Assembly (NCBI GenBank): GCA_012510495.1
Contig: JAAZHX010000247.1
Location: forward strand, 1 to 46,422
Length of the DNA: 46,422 bases
Direction: 5' to 3'
DNA from: Smithella sp.
Lineage (GTDB): Bacteria > Desulfobacterota > Syntrophia > Syntrophales > Smithellaceae
Shown here in pieces: positions 41,754-46,422 of the stretch. How positions within the stretch are numbered: the stretch's first letter is position 1; every line of letters starts with the position of its first letter. The position numbers were made by a program, and so were the translations under genes. Below the pieces are notes generated by a model that saw only the letters and a program-made list of their open reading frames with translations, had not been told where the DNA came from and did no database searches.

Positions 41754-44700
41754 TTATTTGTGACGCGGTGTGTGAGACAGCTGCGACCGCCTTTGCTTTT
41801 TGATTCCCAACTTCTTGATGCGGAAAGTCAGTGTGTTGGGATGAATATCTAGCAGCTCAGCAGCACCGCCTGGTCCGTGTATTTTTCCCATGGTTTTTTC
41901 CAGCGCCCATTCAATATGCTGACGCTCGTTATCCTGTAAAGTAACGGCGGAATGCTTTTGTATGGGTGTGGTTTGATATTCCCAATTGAGCAAATTTGTT
42001 ATGCTTGTGCGTGAAGAAATCACATAACGTTCGACGCAATTCTTAAGCTCCCTTACATTTCCCGGCCAGTCGTATCGAGTCAGTTCCGCCATTTCTTCGT
42101 CTGAAATTATCCGGGATATTTTTCCGGTTTTAGTTGACCAAATATTTAAAAAATATTTAATCAGCAGAGGAATATCCTGTCTTCTTTCACGTAGTGGTGG
42201 AACGTAGATGGGAAACACATTAATTCTGTAAAAGAGATCCGCCCTGAATAATTTCTTTTTTACATTTTGTTCCAGATTACGGTTGGTTGCTGTAATGAGC
42301 CGGAATTCGGAACGTCTTGTTTCTTTTCCGCCGACGCGCTCGAATTCTTTTGTTTCCAGGGTCCGAAGCAACTTCACCTGCATATCTTGAGTCAAATCTC
42401 CAATTTCATCAAGGAATAAAGTGCCACCATGAGCCTTTTCGAACCGTCCTACATGACGACGATCCGCTCCAGTAAAAGAACCTTTCTCATGTCCGAAAAG
42501 TTCACTGTAAACAAGGTTCTCAGAAAGAGCACTGCAATTTAAAGTTATGAAAGGTTTATTCTTGCGGCTGGAGTTATTCAAAATAGCTTTGGCAACCAAT
42601 TCCTTCCCAACGCCGGTTTCGCCTAGGATTAAAACAGTTGTGTCGCTTTGGGCAATCTCGTCTATTTGAGAGAGCACTCTTTTGATTTCTGGGCTTTCTC
42701 CAATAATGTTTTCAAAAATGGTCGGTTGATAATCGGTGTTTTGTTTTTCGTAATGATTTTTTATTTTCTCGATTTTCTCTAACAGACAATCATTTTCTTT
42801 GTGCAATTTATCATTTTCCAGGACCAAGGCTGCATAGTATGCCAAGGATGAAAGAATTTCTAAAAGAGATCTATGGAAAGCGTTGCTCAGCAATCGGTTG
42901 TCATTATAGAGAACCCCCAAAATTTGTTTTCTAATGATAACCGGAACACAGATGCTGGATAAAATGACTTCTTCTTCCGGCGAATCGGAGTTTTCCTGTA
43001 TTCGTGCATCCTGCACCTTTCCTTCGCCGCATGCAACGACTTCATTTATTAATTTCAGTGAAGATTTGAATTCGGGAAGACATACCTGATCCTGGGTCAG
43101 GTTTTTCGATGCCCGAAGCTTGAAAATGTAAGGCGGTTTTAAATCATCCAATAAAAAGATACCGCCCCTTTCAGCGCCAGCTATACGGTTGGCAGTGGAA
43201 ATGATATATTGAATCATATCCTTACTGTTGTTTATGGAGCGCAATTCTTTGTTGATAACGATTAGTTCTTTAAATTGATTATCGTTGGCTGTTGAACTCT
43301 TGATAAGCGGCTTGAGATCATCAGGAATCAGGTTCGTATTGAAAGAAGAGAGAACATTGCAAGCAATTTCAGCCGTATGTAAAGCTTGCTTTTGCTGCCC
43401 CCGTAGCAGATAGAGACGGGCAAGTTCGAGACGTGTTTTAGCCAACTCAATTGCATGCCCGGATACTTCCAAGTATTCAATGGATTTATTCAATGTTTCT
43501 ATAACCTGATCGTGAGACGCACCATCTTTTTTCTGAAGAAGTGCTTTAAACCTATAGGCGACACCTTTCAGGAAAACATTTTCGCCGTTTATCATTGCAT
43601 CAACTTCTTGCCTGATATACATTTCCGGATGCGACGGTAGACGTCCTTCTTCAATTGCCCAGCAAAGTTCCATAAGGTAGGGCCAGGGACGCACGGAAAC
43701 ATCCACTTGCTTGCTTAACTTATAAAATTGACTGATATGAAATATGCATTTATCCCTCTCATCCTTGAGATAATAAGCGTAGGCCAGCATCAGCTCCCCT
43801 TGGATTGTACTCCAATCCGGCTGTAACTTTCTGGCCTCTTCTATAGATGGTACAAGATGCTGGAGAGCATCATCTACATGACCGATATCCAGCATTATCG
43901 CCCCAATGATAATTCCTGAATGGGCGGCCAAGCCAATATCACCATTTTCCAGACATTGCCTGCGGATGGAATCTATCATGCCTATTCCCTGTGTTATCTG
44001 ACCGATTTGTCCATAACATGTTCCGACTGTCATGGCGGCCAGCAGAGGAAATCTGCCGAAAGGAAAATTCTCCACATCGGTCAAGTATTTTTCATAATCA
44101 ACAACAGCTTCTTTAAAAAGCCCCTGCCAATAAAGAAGAAATGTTTTGAAATTTGCGATTGATCTGATCAGTTTTTCATCACCCAATTCTTGAGCCCGGT
44201 TCCGTGAACTTTCAAAGTGGTTTAGAGCGTTTTTGTATTGAGATTGCATCCACTTGTTTTTAGCAATGTTCATGTCAATCATGGACTCGTATCTTTGATC
44301 TTTTAAATTCTTTGCCCGAAACATTGCTTCCTCAAGAATCGAAATTACATATTTTACATCATTTCTTGCTGTATTTAGTTTGGCGTACTCAATGGCGGCG
44401 TCACAGAAAATTTTATCAGATCCTTCCTGATAAAGACCGGACAGATCTTCCAGTATTTTAATATAACATTTAATTGCCGCTTCGATACGATAATTAGAGC
44501 GGTAGCTTTTAGCCGCTTTCATCAACAATTTGCATCCTTCTATGTCATTAAAAATGGTTAGCAAATGAGGTGCTATCAATTCAGCTTTTTCGGGAGTATC
44601 GGGTAATTCTTTAATCAAGATTGCGGCAATGAGCTGATTATATCTTTTTTTCTCATTAGGAAATAGTTTGGCTTGAAATTGTTTGATAATTTTCCCCTGC

Positions 44701-44903
44701 GAGAAAGAAAATGTACCAACATCTCCGCGCGTTAAAAAACCATGGTTTACAGCTTTTTCGAAAATGGAAAGAACTTGTGAGGCTTTTAATTGAGTTAATT
44801 CCTGAATCCAATCGATAGAAAAATTTCCCATAAAAAGTGAAGAAACAGCTAGGACATGATCGTTTTCCTTGTCAAATTGATCATTGCTAATTTCATTGTT
44901 CAT
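41754..44903 (-). CDS. Sigma-54-dependent activator with winged-helix/TPR N-terminus and GAF domain
   Basis: The 1049-residue protein reads as follows. Residues about 15-100 resemble the winged-helix module of STAND-type regulators (IDWIQELTQLKASQVLSIFE, then GFLTRGDVGTFSFSQGKI). About 120-540 are TPR-like helices. About 560-710 form a GAF domain (RIAGAERGGIFLLDD, SSICVPVIIRKQILGVLYND). From about 735 comes the AAA+ sigma-54 domain: Walker A GETGVGKE, the sigma-54 loop GSFTGA (usually GAFTGA) and FLDEIGDL. The C-terminus has a Fis-type HTH (GGAAELLDIHPNTLTFRIKKL). There is no receiver domain, so control is probably by a ligand or protein bound at the front end. The gene is visibly more AT-rich than most of the window. 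Confidence 0.88.
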   Translation of the reverse strand: MNNEISNDQFDKENDHVLAVSSLFMGNFSIDWIQELTQLKASQVLSIFEKAVNHGFLTRGDVGTFSFSQGKIIKQFQAKLFPNEKKRYNQLIAAILIKELPDTPEKAELIAPHLLTIFNDIEGCKLLMKAAKSYRSNYRIEAAIKCYIKILEDLSGLYQEGSDKIFCDAAIEYAKLNTARNDVKYVISILEEAMFRAKNLKDQRYESMIDMNIAKNKWMQSQYKNALNHFESSRNRAQELGDEKLIRSIANFKTFLLYWQGLFKEAVVDYEKYLTDVENFPFGRFPLLAAMTVGTCYGQIGQITQGIGMIDSIRRQCLENGDIGLAAHSGIIIGAIMLDIGHVDDALQHLVPSIEEARKLQPDWSTIQGELMLAYAYYLKDERDKCIFHISQFYKLSKQVDVSVRPWPYLMELCWAIEEGRLPSHPEMYIRQEVDAMINGENVFLKGVAYRFKALLQKKDGASHDQVIETLNKSIEYLEVSGHAIELAKTRLELARLYLLRGQQKQALHTAEIACNVLSSFNTNLIPDDLKPLIKSSTANDNQFKELIVINKELRSINNSKDMIQYIISTANRIAGAERGGIFLLDDLKPPYIFKLRASKNLTQDQVCLPEFKSSLKLINEVVACGEGKVQDARIQENSDSPEEEVILSSICVPVIIRKQILGVLYNDNRLLSNAFHRSLLEILSSLAYYAALVLENDKLHKENDCLLEKIEKIKNHYEKQNTDYQPTIFENIIGESPEIKRVLSQIDEIAQSDTTVLILGETGVGKELVAKAILNNSSRKNKPFITLNCSALSENLVYSELFGHEKGSFTGADRRHVGRFEKAHGGTLFLDEIGDLTQDMQVKLLRTLETKEFERVGGKETRRSEFRLITATNRNLEQNVKKKLFRADLFYRINVFPIYVPPLRERRQDIPLLIKYFLNIWSTKTGKISRIISDEEMAELTRYDWPGNVRELKNCVERYVISSRTSITNLLNWEYQTTPIQKHSAVTLQDNERQHIEWALEKTMGKIHGPGGAAELLDIHPNTLTFRIKKLGIKKQRRSQLSHTPRHK

Positions 44904-45091
44904 TGTTAGTTACCACAGCACTACCGTCCGGTTAAATTAAATTTGGGTTGTATATAAATGAATAATAACGACATAATGAGACCATTTTTACTTTTTATCG
45001 ATTTGAAATTTCATTCCGGGTATAACTGCCTTCATTTCGTTGGAGGTGCAGATAATGAATTCCGGGAAAACAGTTTTTTTGGTCACGTCAA

Positions 45092-46418
45092 GTAATGTTT
45101 GCAATTTCGATTAATGAGTCCATCGACATCTTCCGATTACGCTGCCTTTCGTAGTTCTGCCCGTTGCTCTTCTATGAGCGACGGTCTCACATAACATTTT
45201 CCTGTCGACCAGTCCTCGGCATATTCAATCAGGTAGGCGCTGACAAGTCGAAGATAACTATCCATGCTGGGGAAGATGCCCACAACCCGGGACCTCCGCC
45301 GAATCTCCCGATGGAGGCGTTCGATGATATTGGTGGAACTGATCTTTCGATGATCAAGAAAGGAGAACGTCATAAACTGAAGGGCATCCTCCAAGCCTTC
45401 TTCCAGGACCCTCATAGCGTCCGGGAACCGCTCCTCATACTCATCGATCAGCATCCGCGCCGTTTGATAGGCTCGTTTCTTCGTTGGCTGCAGCCAGATG
45501 GTTTTAAGCTTTGCCGCAAAGGATGCCTTTTCCTTGTGCGATACATGGGTCATGACGTTGCGCATGAAGTGAACCTTACACCGCTCACCGCTGCACCCCA
45601 GGAAGGCCTTCTGAAGGGCCTTCCTGAGCCCCCGGTGGGCATCGGATACGCACAGCCAGACCGTCTCAAGGCCTCGCTCCTTGAGGCGCTCAAAAAGACT
45701 GCCGTAGGTTTCCTCCGACTCATTCATCATGGGCTCACAGGCAAGGATATCCCGACGACCGTCTACGGTAATGCCGGCAACGACCAGAACCGCCATGCTG
45801 ATGACACGACTGTCAAAACGGATCTTCTCATAGAGGGCATCAACCCAGATAACAGGATATTCCTTCTCCAAAGGTCGGCTCCGAAACTGGGTAACCTGCT
45901 CATCAAGACCCTTCGTCATCGCCGAAACCTGACCTGCAGAGATGCCTTCTATGCCCAGTGATTGGGCCAAACGCTCCATCTTGCGCGTCGATACTCCGTT
46001 TATGAAGGCTTCCTGTATAACCTGCATCAGCGCCTGTTCCGATCGCTTCTTCTCGGTGACAAAAAAGGGTACATAGCCGCCCTGGCGGAGCTTGGGAACC
46101 AGAAGATACATGGTACCCAGGCGGGTATCAAACCGCCGAACGCGGGTACCCGAAAAATGCGTTGTCCGATCTGAACTGTGCTTCCCCTTGACCGCGCCAA
46201 CTTTTAGCTCCGACTCAACTTCCATCATCCGCTCCGTCAACCACTGAAGCATCGAATACAGGGGATCCAACTCACCCATGAAATGCAGTAGTAATTTTTT
46301 GTACGTTGCAGTATCATAACTCCTGGCCATCGCTCTGTCTCCTTTCGGTAGTGTTCTAACAAACATCATTTTAGGAGATATCGATGGCCTCTACAATAAA
46401 TCAAATTGCGAACATTCT
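45092..46418 (-). mobile_element. IS256-family insertion sequence, apparently complete
   Basis: Sequences flanking the transposase are inverted copies. The left end (about 45094-45130) begins AATGTTTGCAATTT and ends CCATCGACATC; the right end, read on the minus strand from about 46416, begins AATGTTCGCAATTT and ends CCATCGATATC near 46377. The outer ends are uncertain by a few bases, and the right flank has only about six bases left in the window, so a target-site duplication cannot be checked. The element lies just upstream of the sigma-54 activator gene, in the same orientation. Confidence 0.8.
45137..46330 (-). CDS. IS256-family (Mutator-type) transposase
   Basis: From ATG 46330 (AAAGGAGACAG upstream) the product is 397 residues. 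It has the DDE transposase hallmarks of the IS256 family: the first Asp in VIWVDALYEKIR, the second in CVSDAHRGLRKA followed by CKVHFMRNV, and the Glu in TNIIERLHREIRRRSRVVGIFPS. The N-terminal part is helical and binds the inverted repeats. A start at 46369 would add 13 residues before the better ribosome-binding site. No frameshift or stop is seen, so the copy is probably active. Confidence 0.95.
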   Translation of the reverse strand: MARSYDTATYKKLLLHFMGELDPLYSMLQWLTERMMEVESELKVGAVKGKHSSDRTTHFSGTRVRRFDTRLGTMYLLVPKLRQGGYVPFFVTEKKRSEQALMQVIQEAFINGVSTRKMERLAQSLGIEGISAGQVSAMTKGLDEQVTQFRSRPLEKEYPVIWVDALYEKIRFDSRVISMAVLVVAGITVDGRRDILACEPMMNESEETYGSLFERLKERGLETVWLCVSDAHRGLRKALQKAFLGCSGERCKVHFMRNVMTHVSHKEKASFAAKLKTIWLQPTKKRAYQTARMLIDEYEERFPDAMRVLEEGLEDALQFMTFSFLDHRKISSTNIIERLHREIRRRSRVVGIFPSMDSYLRLVSAYLIEYAEDWSTGKCYVRPSLIEEQRAELRKAA

Positions 46419-46422
46419 TTTA

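Noticed and set aside
1-46422. CRISPR array or phage genes
   Set aside because: No regularly spaced direct repeats, no cas-like proteins, and no integrase, capsid or terminase genes were seen.

Overview
The window looks like a chromosomal segment of an anaerobic, probably syntrophic, member of the Desulfobacterota (Syntrophales-like). This is inferred from gene content: a diaminopimelate aminotransferase pathway, several acyl-CoA-type oxidoreductases, a 4-hydroxybutyryl-CoA dehydratase family protein, gluconeogenic genes, and moderately high GC by eye. No 16S gene is present, so the assignment is an inference. Most of the DNA is ordinary housekeeping sequence. The right end (about 40.3-46.4 kb) is different: it holds a broken phospholipase D gene, an AT-rich regulator gene and an insertion sequence.

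Layout. 0-2.7 kb: the start of an AmpG-like permease and a SpoIID-type protein on the minus strand, diverging from a MinD/ParA-like ATPase. 2.7-7.2 kb (+): a J-domain/RodZ-like HTH protein, an MBL-fold hydrolase, dapF, dapL and ychF. 7.2-12.7 kb (-): yggT, yggU, murJ, serS and two serine tRNAs, with an alpha/beta hydrolase upstream. 12.8-15.4 kb (+): proC, an SDR, a thioredoxin-like protein and a CGGC protein whose tail looks like the end of an enoyl-CoA hydratase. 15.6-21.5 kb (+): a TetR-regulated catabolic cluster (TetR, 4-hydroxybutyryl-CoA dehydratase-like enzyme, SDR, FadH-like iron-sulfur flavoenzyme), followed by a MITE-like repeat and a thiolase remnant. 21.5-29.5 kb: rpsT, a metallophosphoesterase, tRNA-Thr, an SDR, a zinc alcohol dehydrogenase, a lipoprotein, two acidic proteins of unknown function and an acyltransferase. 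29.6-34.7 kb (+): a GIY-YIG protein translationally coupled to a five-gene YbhGFSR-like ABC exporter. 34.9-40.2 kb (+): an unknown protein, a PaaI-type thioesterase, class I FBPase, a class II aldolase and a zinc alcohol dehydrogenase. 40.3-46.4 kb (-): a cardiolipin synthase-like pseudogene, a TPR-GAF-sigma-54 activator and an IS256-family element.

Working together. dapL and dapF are adjacent and supply meso-diaminopimelate for peptidoglycan, whose lipid II is flipped by MurJ. FBPase and the aldolase form a gluconeogenic pair, as expected for a cell growing on acids. The TetR cluster resembles a beta-oxidation side pathway: radical-type dehydration/isomerisation, SDR oxidoreduction and enoyl/dienoyl reduction, with decayed hydratase-like and thiolase pieces on either side.

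The strongest leads are four. (1) The 4-hydroxybutyryl-CoA dehydratase paralogue keeps the iron-sulfur ligands but lacks an acidic residue where the characterised enzyme has a catalytic glutamate. (2) Three ACTAT half-sites lie exactly 31 bp apart upstream of its TetR gene. (3) A sigma-54 activator has a winged-helix/TPR front end. (4) A nested-hairpin intergenic repeat occurs in three copies, with compensating stem changes between two of them.
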